A DNA stretch of 12,364 bases from an uncultured Porphyromonadaceae bacterium (GTDB lineage: Bacteria; Bacteroidota; Bacteroidia; Bacteroidales; Muribaculaceae), in assembly GCA_947175225.1 (NCBI GenBank), contig CAMWLX010000058.1, positions 1 through 12,364 of the forward strand, read 5' to 3'. Shown here piece after piece: positions 1 through 7,798 of the stretch. The translations under genes were made by a program, and so were the position numbers. A model generated the notes under the pieces. That model ran no database searches. It worked only from the letters and a program-made list of their open reading frames with translations, and was not told the origin of the DNA. Positions within the stretch are counted from its first letter, which is position 1, and the number at the start of each line of letters is the position of its first letter.

Positions 1-35
1 CGTATATTTTACGCATTATTTATGTATCATGAACT

Positions 36-83
36 AATAAAGTTAGAGAGGAACCGACTAATCCGTTCCCCTCTAACTTTATT
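36..83 (-). terminator. Strong hairpin terminator after the giant surface-protein gene
   Basis: A long inverted repeat starts 13 bases after the stop codon of the 2563-residue gene. Arms 36-54 and 65-83 pair over 19 positions with a single A/C mismatch (49/70), leaving a loop of about 10 bases (55-64). The outer part of the stem is AT-rich, so transcripts in either direction would end in a U-rich tract, and it could also stop transcription entering from the left. No gene is visible between it and the window edge. The pairing is read directly; the terminator role is inferred from position and structure. Confidence 0.85.
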
Positions 84-95
84 GTTAAGCTAAAA

Positions 96-3000
96 TCATT
101 TCACTATCTTATGATATGAATAATCTCCGTTGGCGTTAACGATCACTACATAGATGCCGTCGGTCAAGGACTGAACCTTTATTCCTGATTCTGGCACACG
201 AGTCTCATGCATGAGTTTCTGACCTTGGATGTCATAGACCTCCACATAACGAACATCATCAGCCGAAACACCTTTGATGAGGAGCATCTCCCCTTCAAAC
301 ATCACCTTTATAGGACTGTCTGCCTCTATGGTCTCTACTCCGTCGGTATCCTTGACCGTAATAGGATATGGATTGAAGAGATCGCCTATTACTGTCTCGC
401 TGAATGTCAGTGCCTCATCGTCGTGATAGAAGTCCACACCCTCGGTATCAGTCACTTTAAACGAGATACTGTCATCAGTCTCGCCATAGACGTTCATCAT
501 GACACGTCCGTCAATGACCTTTCCGACTCCTCGGCATTCACTTCCGCAGAATGCCGCTACCTGGTAGTTGGAATTATCAAGTGGTGTACCATCAAGACTG
601 CATACATTTGCCACCACTGGCATCACCATGCAGTATTTGTGTATATCCACCACAAGCGGAGCCTTACCGAATATTCCGGCTATGGATTTAGCTGCGGCTG
701 TCGACACTATCGCGGTATTGTATATCAATTTCTTATCAGTATTGCTAAGATACATATATCCCTTTCCTGGCTGCATGGTCTCCAACGTACCGATCCATTT
801 CTCTCCGTCATATTGCGCAAAGCCATCCTGACCGACAATCACATCGAGTGCATCCGCATCAGTTGAAGCTAATGCCTCGTTTACCGCCATCGTCTGTCCC
901 AATGGATATCCAAGCCAATTCCAGCCCTTACCTATGGCTATCGGATTTGTCGGATTCCAAGCAATATCGCTGATCCTCTTTCTTGATGTCGCTGAGACAG
1001 TCTCCACACGGTAGCTTTCTGCAGCTGCCAATCCGGTAAGTGTCCCGGTAAATCCTTCTTGAGGATCAAAGATGGCCTCACCTGCACTACCGATCACTCT
1101 ACGAATATCTCCTTCTTCAGCCAACGTTGCCGGAGATATCGAATTGTCGAAGCAGTGCGAGATCCACGTCCAACCTTCTTCCATCTGGAAATCCATGTCC
1201 GTACGTTTAAGCGTATAGTTGAACTCTACGATTTCCGATATGTCATCGTCTCCGTTGCCGACGGATGTCATAGCAAGTATCTTAGTGTCCTCGTTGATTA
1301 CGATGGGCACCGTATATTTCCTGCGGGTTCCGTTTTCGTCACATGGACAAGAACCGTCAGTCGTGAAGTAGATGGTCGCGTCTTTCGACTCGGTTGTCAG
1401 TTCAATCTTCGTTCCGCGATAAACTGCGGTTCCGCTTGCGCGTGAAGATTTCGGAGCTTCCGCCGTAATAATCTCGGTCACGACATCCACTGTGCAGTCA
1501 CCTGTCTCAGTCACATCGTCTATTGAGAATGTCAACTGACAGCGACCCGGAAGATCACCCTTGACAATGATTGTAGCCTTGCCCTCTTCGTCAAGCACGG
1601 CTTCCGTCTTGTCTATTGAAGCAATCAGGTCAGAAGAGAGCGCGATGTGGAGTTTGCGGTTTACAGCAGCTTCGAAAGGAATGACAGATATTGTCACTTC
1701 CTTCTCTCCACCGTAAAGCACTTTCACATCATCGGCAACTATCGCCTTCACCTCTTTCTCTACATCAAGAGTCTGACTGTAGGTCCCAGTCATCGGAATA
1801 CCTGCGTAAGAAAGGACATTGCGGCTCACGGTCAGACGGATCTCACCTGTAGTTGTACTGAGTTTCTCTTCCGGTACGAAGCGTACACGCGATGCATAGC
1901 GAGTAGCGTTCGCGTCATTTTCACTTGCATATTCGTCCGCAAGAGCTGAATCAACCATAGTTACCTCACCGTTCAGTTTCTCGCCATTGGCAGTGACGTA
2001 GATGTTGGAAGTGTTCAGCGTCGACAGATCCATATATTTGTCAAACTGTACTTCTATGCCATCTTCGTATGCACGTGCATCGATGACTTCCGGCTGCTTG
2101 TTTTGCACAATACCGATATTTACCTCAAGCTGCGGAGGAGGCACTGGTAGCCATTCGCTATAAGCGGTTGCATAACCGTCCTTCTCAAACTTCACTTGCC
2201 ATAGTCCCTGCGGAACGTCCCATTGATACATACCGTTTTCGTCTGTGAAGAGCGGATTCTTCTGAGCATACTCCTCAGCATCCCAAAGGACGATTTCCTC
2301 ATACGGATCCCCGTACATATCCTCCTTAGTTTCCTTGTAGTAGATGGTAGTCTGAACGCCTTCAACACGGTTGGCCAGAACCGCCTCATACACGTATCCC
2401 GACGGGTCATGAATCGGATTTATCGGATCAAAGTCTCCACCGTTATTATTATCATCATTACCGTCATTGCCATTATTATTTCCGTCATTTCTTGGCCAAT
2501 CTTTTTTTGGGGGAGTCGGTTTGGGTTCTTTTCGTTTCTCGCACTTCAAATTCTGATACTCTGCGTAACGTTTAGGATACCATTGAGCCGAGGCGCTCGT
2601 TGCATTATCAAACATCACACTCGCAGTGTTGTCAAGGAAGTTGGTTATTATACCGCCGATGAATCCTACAAGCCATCTCAGGTCTTTTCTCGCAAAAAGA
2701 ATACCATTTACAGTTGTAGCAATTCCAGTAAATGCGATTGAAGGATAGTAACCTTTGGACCATGCTAAATCCGACCAGTCATTTTCGCAATTCACTTTTA
2801 GACGACTTGCTTTTGCCGCATCTCCTTCACAAGGTTCTATAGCATTAATCAAAGAATGCCATCGATTATGATCTTGAATAGCAGTTGCAGCATGAGATAC
2901 GAAGTCAATTATTCCCTGAACTATTCCTTTAAGTTCATTGAGTTGACCGAGGATAACAATTGAACCTGTCAAGAGAGGACGCATTTTATTTAATTGCTTG

Positions 3001-6000
3001 GTCAAACCTTTGTTAAGCTCACCAAGACGATTATACTCCTTCAACAGGCTTTGGCGTTGCGCCGTCAAATCCGCTATTTGATTTTTGATTCTTTGATATT
3101 CATTTAAATCTACGACTTTCTGATTTTTCAGTGTACGCAATTGGACTTCGACATCTTGTATCTGCATCTTTGTACCGGCACTTTGGCCCAGCACCTCAGT
3201 CTGCTTTAGTTCTATATTCGAAATTACTCCTTTTAAATTGTTAATCTTTGTGTTCACTTCGTCAATTGCTCCTAAGAAAAACGAAATAAGGCTATTATAC
3301 AAGTTATTCGCCTCTTTGGAGGCCTCTTCCATTGCCGCCACAAAATCATTTTTCTTACGGGCTTTGCGTACATATGCCCTTACACTAGAAGCAACCTCAT
3401 GGTTGATTATAACTGTAGCAGTATTATTATATTCATCCGCTATGACAGTCACACCCTTCTCTTCGTTTATTAAAAACAACACATCAGGACCATCTGTCAT
3501 CAACATTGAAGTAGTATCACATCCAACAATGATATCATCAGACAATTCAGATAAATCTATTTGGTAGAATGAAAATTCCACATCGGAATCATTCATCAGA
3601 TCAATCCTTTCCTGAATGATTGAAGAAAATGCCAATTTTGCGTCAATTACAGATTCATCGGCAAGAACGGCTTCGCTTTGAAATAACAATGACTGATACT
3701 CTTCTTCACTCATACCCGTTTTTAGGGCAGTAGCAACGATTACGTCCCCTTTATCCAAAATGCCATTCAACCAGTCCATATCGGCATTTTCCGGGATATC
3801 GGTCATGATTTGAGTGGTATCGATTCCGATCTTAGAATAATATTCGTTGACTGAATTTTCATCTATGCCAGTCTCGAGTGCAGACAACAATTCTCCGATT
3901 ATTTCTTTATTTTTCTTTATTTCTGAATCAATTACTTGCTCCTGCTCCTTTTCGTATTGCTCTTCCTGTTCTATTGTATTAAGTATATCCGTTGCCTCTT
4001 CACGCTTATTCTTCCAGTCTCCTGATATCTCACTCATCAATGATCTGTCATGCTGAATAGGAGACGCTCCATTTATACTGATACCCATGTTTATGGGCAG
4101 ATTATCTGATGAGAATTGGCTCGTTCCAATCCATTTATCGAGAGTTTCGTCATACGAAAGACTTATTTCACGTTTTTCATTTTTATCCGTGAATACATAT
4201 AAATTCACCGATGACACAATATCGGATGAATTTTGACTAAGATCTGCAATAAAGGTTAGATTGGTTGTCGTATAGAACATATATGAAGACGCACTCGTAG
4301 TTTTGGTTTCAAAGTCAAAAACTACATCCACATTCTTTTTCAACCATCCATTATAAAATGTCATAGTGACAGTCTTAGCATATATGACATTTTTATCATA
4401 AACTACTGTTTTTGACGCGGTTCGTAGATCTACGCCGTCTGGTGTAGTTATAAATGCTTCAAGGGTGAACTTCTTCAGATTACAAGGATTCACCAAAGGA
4501 CAATCCATATGCCATGTTCCGTTGGCAAGAATTTTTGTTTCTCCAATCTGAAGACCATCAGCAAATACTTTTACTACAGAACCTCCTCTTCCAACTCCTC
4601 TGACAGGTATTATCGGAGATGCTATCACACTCGGAACTGTTATCTCAATATCCTTTATTGAAGACATGGCAGAGCCAATGGGCTGGGTAATACTCTTCCC
4701 ATTATAGTCGAAGATAATCGAAGCCGAAGCATTGAATGAGCCTCCAGATGTCGGAACCACGCAGAATCTCGTCTGGTTCTGATAATTATCACCAAGTTGT
4801 ATAGTCAATCGATTATTGTCAAGAGTATACGGCAACAGATTCGGGCCCTGGATTACAGACTGCTCCACAAAGTCACACGCTTCCGGAAGGTCAACAACAA
4901 GAGCGACATTACTGATATCGTTTTTATACACACCCTTGAAGTCGATGGCCGCGCGAAGGGTCAGGTAGTTGCCCGTCGTGATACTGCTCTTGTTCGTGGA
5001 GAAGTTTGTAGTGGAATTGGTGTAGTAGAAGACGCTTTCGTCAAATGCCGGGATCTCCTGATTCTTGACTTCTGTCAGTATGCCACTCTCTACCATCACG
5101 GAATTAACGACATAATCCTTACCTTCGGTTAGACCGATCTCAGCGAAGTTGGCTAAACGAAGGATGGAGTTCATCAGATCTGACTGTCCCATGCTGACAA
5201 GAGTATAGTTGCCGGCGTCAAGTCCTGTAAAGGTGGTCTTAGCTTCGGAGTAAGTCTGCTTCTTGACTAATTCTCCCTTATCGGAATAGAGCATAGCCGT
5301 CACGGCAGGATTCTCAGTCATCTCAAAAGATGCCTGGATGCCACCCTTGCCTACAATATCAAACGTAACTTCAGCACGCTGATCATCACCTATTGTCACT
5401 GTCTCGACAATCGGATTGAAAGCACCGGCCTTGGAAGTAGCGGTCAGTTTCAACTTATCACCTGCATTGATATTCTCATCAAGCACTGCGAGCAGCGGAT
5501 ACTGTACCGATACCTCATTATGCGGACGATCCTGAGTCTCGTTATAGACGCTGATAGCCACATTCTGATAGTCCGGATAATATGTCTCGACATTCTCTTC
5601 ACCGGCGGCATGATAGGTGAAACCATACGAAACGCGAGCCCCCACAATTGATTTCATGATGGTCTTGCCCCAGTCAAATGATACGATGCCAGAATCAAAT
5701 GCTCCGATGGTATCATTTACATTCACACATTCCGATGCAGCGAAGGTGAGGTTAGTTTGAGGAGCATCAAACACATTGATTTTCCACTCACCTTTTCGGT
5801 CTGTCTTAGCCGTACATGTCTTAGAATACTTACCGTTGAGCATCTGACTTGCCGATACAGAAGCACCTGACAAGGCCGAGCCATCGCCATCTACAACAAT
5901 ACCGGAAAGCCCGATCATACGGAACGGCACAAGATTGACAATACAGTTATTGTCACTACCACTGACAGTGAATGCCACATCCTCAGGATTCACATAGACC

Positions 6001-7787
6001 ATCCCAAGCTTGCTGTCAAGCTCTATACGGCAAAGAAGCTGCTCCCCTTCCGGTATCTCACTGATGGAAGTAGCCTTACGCAAATATGTGGCAGTTCCGT
6101 CCTCGAGAGGCTTCAGCCATTCTACGTTCACCTGCGACGTTACATCCGATCCATCCGGTGTCATAACTTTGGCCACGGCGGTATGCAGCGTCTTCAGGTC
6201 TTCAAAAGTAACTTCAATATCATCGTTAGGAATGACGACGTTTTCTATCCTTCCAATCTCCAAACCTGACTGCGAAAGCATATATACATTATACTGCTCG
6301 TCTTTCTGAAGATTATTGAAAGTATAGACTAATCGATCGGATATTACGTACTTCTGGCGCACTCCCGAACTCTGATTGACTATCTCAATGGAGTTATGCT
6401 TATAGCGACCGTCGGCAGCGTCTTCCGGAAGATTCACCTGGAGCACATGTGCATCCGTCATTATAGGCAGGATAGTGAAATCTTTCCAATAATCAGCATT
6501 TGCATAAAGTTCCATGGCCTCTCGTGGTACATATACAGAACAGTTATCCTTATTGGGAAAATTACCGAATGTATATGATGTACAAGTAGGAGGATTTAGG
6601 GAATAGAGTGTGACAGAGGTAAGATTTTTACAGTTCTGAAATGCATACTTGCCGATTTCTCCAATGGTGGAAGGCAATAGGATACTTGCAGCAGCCAATT
6701 CATTGAATGCATATCCAGGAACTAATGTAATTCCTCCTACCCTTGACAAGTCAATCGTAGCAGCGTTATTGAGATAACTCAGGATGCCAAAATCTCCCGA
6801 ATTCATCTGACCTTTTACAATCAGACTACTGACCTTACTGAAATTATCCCATCCCACTCTATATTGGAGGGCATCATATAGATAACCTGGACTAAAATCA
6901 TCTATGATTGTCTGCCCTGTAGTCGGATTATAGTGGTTTGTGCCCGGATTAGCCGGAGGGGTAGGATCGAATTCGAATAATCCTATCACTTGTGCCCCGG
7001 ATTCGGTCATTACGCCTCGGTAAGTTGTGGAGGTTTCTTCCTGAGCCACTCCGTTTACAATCCAACCCTTGAATCTGTATCCTGATGATGGATAGGCATA
7101 AACATTATATTCTTCTCCCGAAGCCACTTTATCGGAGGAACAACTGAATCTACCTGCTCCGGCAGGAGAGGCTTCCACAGTCAGAGAATACCGATTTTTT
7201 GTTTGCTCCGGATTAGACGGAGGGGTAGGATCATAATGATAGATAGCTGTAAGATGAGTATCTTGAGCAGGCATGTTAAAATTGAATGATGAGGAAGAGG
7301 ATAAAGTTTCTCCTCTATCGTTTTGCCATCCGTCAAACACATATCCTGTCCTACCGTTACTTCTCATGTTAATAGATGCACCGACTGGATATTTCCCTTC
7401 ATACAAATTCAGCTTTGCGGCCTCCATGGGTGATGGAGTGGCAGTCAAAGAGAAATAAGTCGTGGTGTCAGGCATGGCGGGATTAGCCGGGACATCCGGA
7501 TCATACTCAAATATAGCCTTAAGACAAACATCGTACGAAGGCATGGTATAATTGAAATTGACAGTAGAAGACACTACATCCTCATTGACATACCATCCTT
7601 TAAAAATAAAGCCAGTGTGGGTGCTGAGCCTTAGGGAGAGCACCTCACCCTCTTCATAAGTACCTCCTTGCGTATTAGGCGTGGCAGCGCCGGCAGGAGC
7701 CACTTCCACCTTCAAGTTGAATGGGGAAGCGGCCACTGTCAGTATCTGCAAAAGGCACATCAATATAAAACTTGATACACGCTTCAT
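96..7787 (-). CDS. Giant multidomain T9SS-sorted surface protein (InlB repeats, Ig-like domains, coiled coil)
   Basis: Mosaic secreted protein of 2563 residues; function unknown, probably adhesive or structural. In order: signal peptide 1-20 (basic KR, then a hydrophobic core); three InlB-type repeats 23-274 (motifs TGFIFKGW, TGYVFDGW, SGYRFKGW); a BspA-like LRR patch about 318-440; a carboxypeptidase-regulatory-like fold about 618-700; a DUF11-like region about 940-1020; an Ig-like domain about 1046-1126; a helical and hydrophobic module about 1250-1757; an Asn/Asp/Gly linker 1765-1783; another regulatory-like domain about 1795-1893; an SbsA/Big_5-like domain about 1894-2010; a Big_2-like domain to about 2098; a chitobiase C-terminal-like region about 2111-2195; two GW(T/N)W repeats 2203-2358; and a T9SS type A sorting domain about 2490-2563 (VYDIQGQKL, DGIYVVIV, final HKIVK). 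The start is ATG at 7785-7787, which gives a complete signal peptide, 11 bases after the upstream gene. Domain names come from pattern recognition, not searches. No catalytic motif was recognised. Confidence 0.9.
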   Translation of the reverse strand: MKRVSSFILMCLLQILTVAASPFNLKVEVAPAGAATPNTQGGTYEEGEVLSLRLSTHTGFIFKGWYVNEDVVSSTVNFNYTMPSYDVCLKAIFEYDPDVPANPAMPDTTTYFSLTATPSPMEAAKLNLYEGKYPVGASINMRSNGRTGYVFDGWQNDRGETLSSSSSFNFNMPAQDTHLTAIYHYDPTPPSNPEQTKNRYSLTVEASPAGAGRFSCSSDKVASGEEYNVYAYPSSGYRFKGWIVNGVAQEETSTTYRGVMTESGAQVIGLFEFDPTPPANPGTNHYNPTTGQTIIDDFSPGYLYDALQYRVGWDNFSKVSSLIVKGQMNSGDFGILSYLNNAATIDLSRVGGITLVPGYAFNELAAASILLPSTIGEIGKYAFQNCKNLTSVTLYSLNPPTCTSYTFGNFPNKDNCSVYVPREAMELYANADYWKDFTILPIMTDAHVLQVNLPEDAADGRYKHNSIEIVNQSSGVRQKYVISDRLVYTFNNLQKDEQYNVYMLSQSGLEIGRIENVVIPNDDIEVTFEDLKTLHTAVAKVMTPDGSDVTSQVNVEWLKPLEDGTATYLRKATSISEIPEGEQLLCRIELDSKLGMVYVNPEDVAFTVSGSDNNCIVNLVPFRMIGLSGIVVDGDGSALSGASVSASQMLNGKYSKTCTAKTDRKGEWKINVFDAPQTNLTFAASECVNVNDTIGAFDSGIVSFDWGKTIMKSIVGARVSYGFTYHAAGEENVETYYPDYQNVAISVYNETQDRPHNEVSVQYPLLAVLDENINAGDKLKLTATSKAGAFNPIVETVTIGDDQRAEVTFDIVGKGGIQASFEMTENPAVTAMLYSDKGELVKKQTYSEAKTTFTGLDAGNYTLVSMGQSDLMNSILRLANFAEIGLTEGKDYVVNSVMVESGILTEVKNQEIPAFDESVFYYTNSTTNFSTNKSSITTGNYLTLRAAIDFKGVYKNDISNVALVVDLPEACDFVEQSVIQGPNLLPYTLDNNRLTIQLGDNYQNQTRFCVVPTSGGSFNASASIIFDYNGKSITQPIGSAMSSIKDIEITVPSVIASPIIPVRGVGRGGSVVKVFADGLQIGETKILANGTWHMDCPLVNPCNLKKFTLEAFITTPDGVDLRTASKTVVYDKNVIYAKTVTMTFYNGWLKKNVDVVFDFETKTTSASSYMFYTTTNLTFIADLSQNSSDIVSSVNLYVFTDKNEKREISLSYDETLDKWIGTSQFSSDNLPINMGISINGASPIQHDRSLMSEISGDWKNKREEATDILNTIEQEEQYEKEQEQVIDSEIKKNKEIIGELLSALETGIDENSVNEYYSKIGIDTTQIMTDIPENADMDWLNGILDKGDVIVATALKTGMSEEEYQSLLFQSEAVLADESVIDAKLAFSSIIQERIDLMNDSDVEFSFYQIDLSELSDDIIVGCDTTSMLMTDGPDVLFLINEEKGVTVIADEYNNTATVIINHEVASSVRAYVRKARKKNDFVAAMEEASKEANNLYNSLISFFLGAIDEVNTKINNLKGVISNIELKQTEVLGQSAGTKMQIQDVEVQLRTLKNQKVVDLNEYQRIKNQIADLTAQRQSLLKEYNRLGELNKGLTKQLNKMRPLLTGSIVILGQLNELKGIVQGIIDFVSHAATAIQDHNRWHSLINAIEPCEGDAAKASRLKVNCENDWSDLAWSKGYYPSIAFTGIATTVNGILFARKDLRWLVGFIGGIITNFLDNTASVMFDNATSASAQWYPKRYAEYQNLKCEKRKEPKPTPPKKDWPRNDGNNNGNDGNDDNNNGGDFDPINPIHDPSGYVYEAVLANRVEGVQTTIYYKETKEDMYGDPYEEIVLWDAEEYAQKNPLFTDENGMYQWDVPQGLWQVKFEKDGYATAYSEWLPVPPPQLEVNIGIVQNKQPEVIDARAYEDGIEVQFDKYMDLSTLNTSNIYVTANGEKLNGEVTMVDSALADEYASENDANATRYASRVRFVPEEKLSTTTGEIRLTVSRNVLSYAGIPMTGTYSQTLDVEKEVKAIVADDVKVLYGGEKEVTISVIPFEAAVNRKLHIALSSDLIASIDKTEAVLDEEGKATIIVKGDLPGRCQLTFSIDDVTETGDCTVDVVTEIITAEAPKSSRASGTAVYRGTKIELTTESKDATIYFTTDGSCPCDENGTRRKYTVPIVINEDTKILAMTSVGNGDDDISEIVEFNYTLKRTDMDFQMEEGWTWISHCFDNSISPATLAEEGDIRRVIGSAGEAIFDPQEGFTGTLTGLAAAESYRVETVSATSRKRISDIAWNPTNPIAIGKGWNWLGYPLGQTMAVNEALASTDADALDVIVGQDGFAQYDGEKWIGTLETMQPGKGYMYLSNTDKKLIYNTAIVSTAAAKSIAGIFGKAPLVVDIHKYCMVMPVVANVCSLDGTPLDNSNYQVAAFCGSECRGVGKVIDGRVMMNVYGETDDSISFKVTDTEGVDFYHDDEALTFSETVIGDLFNPYPITVKDTDGVETIEADSPIKVMFEGEMLLIKGVSADDVRYVEVYDIQGQKLMHETRVPESGIKVQSLTDGIYVVIVNANGDYSYHKIVK
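714..1181 (-). repeat. Two tandem GW(T/N)W beta domains before the sorting domain
   Basis: Residues 2203-2280 and 2285-2358 look like diverged copies of one unit. Each opens with GWTWIS or GWNWLGYP, has a mid motif RRVIGSAGEAIFD or LDVIVGQDGFAQYD, then GTLTGL or GTLETMQPG, and ends with an aromatic strand (ESYRV or KGYMYLS). The same style of motif appears in the neighbouring 1301-residue protein (WSFITFPF, SWNLIGNPY, GEGYIIQ, GEAFFVQ), so the two proteins share a C-terminal module type. The module is common next to sorting domains in Bacteroidales. Its function is unknown to me. Confidence 0.6.
2439..2495 (-). repeat. Asn/Asp/Gly-rich low-complexity linker
   Basis: Residues about 1765-1783 of the giant protein are almost only Asn, Asp and Gly (for example DGNNNGNDGNDDNNNGG). 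They are encoded by near-repetitive ATT/ATC/GTC-type triplets on the plus strand. The linker follows a Lys/Pro-rich stretch (1751-1762) and separates the helical module from the C-terminal Ig-like domains. It is probably a flexible hinge, and tracts like this can change length by slippage. Confidence 0.75.
2517..4040 (-). other. Central coiled-coil and hydrophobic helical module inside the giant protein
   Basis: Residues about 1250-1757 differ from the beta-rich rest of the protein. A Glu/Lys-rich helix (about 1252-1308) is followed by a mixed region, then by helices from about 1461 to 1533 and a heptad-like coiled coil at about 1533-1602. Next come hydrophobic segments at about 1605-1637 (LLTGSIVILGQL), 1678-1697 (IAFTGIATTVNGILF) and 1702-1726 (WLVGFIGGIITNFL). 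Cysteines lie at 1653, 1667 and 1749. The DNA here is visibly more AT-rich than its flanks. The helical character is read from the residues; any membrane or pore role is speculation. I recognise no named family. Confidence 0.6.
6945..7721 (-). repeat. Three InlB-type beta repeats with YDPTPPxNP spacers
   Basis: Residues 23-281 of the giant protein hold three repeats of about 75-90 residues. Each has a G(F/Y)xFxGW core (58-65, 147-154, 235-242), a closing strand ending near FEYDP, YHYDP or FEFDP, and then a Pro-rich spacer (YDPDVPANP, YDPTPPSNP, FDPTPPANP). The pattern matches the divergent InlB B-repeat family, small beta domains common in adhesins and often used as stalks. The spacer is also conserved as DNA: 6946-6968 and 7210-7232 differ at 1 of 23 bases, while 7480-7502 is more diverged. 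Confidence 0.8.
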
Positions 7788-7798
7788 GAAGTTGCAGT

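Noticed and set aside
207..1445. Plus-strand open frames at 207-866, 568-831 and 1059-1445
   Set aside because: They lie antisense within the well-supported 2563-residue gene. Their translations are rich in His, Cys and Ile without domain logic, and the opposite-strand protein has clear domains throughout.
2223..2741. Plus-strand 172-codon frame with a hydrophobic Ile/Val-rich run
   Set aside because: The hydrophobic run is the antisense reading of the Asn/Asp-rich linker codons, not a real membrane segment.
3238..5132. Plus-strand frames at 3238-3567, 3847-4056 and 4797-5132
   Set aside because: They are antisense shadows of the giant gene, with no recognisable domain and no promoter or ribosome-binding context.
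7741..7787. Lipoprotein signal in the giant protein (Cys at residue 11)
   Set aside because: The Cys lies inside the hydrophobic core, preceded by Met, which does not fit a lipobox. A standard signal peptidase I site near residue 20 fits better.
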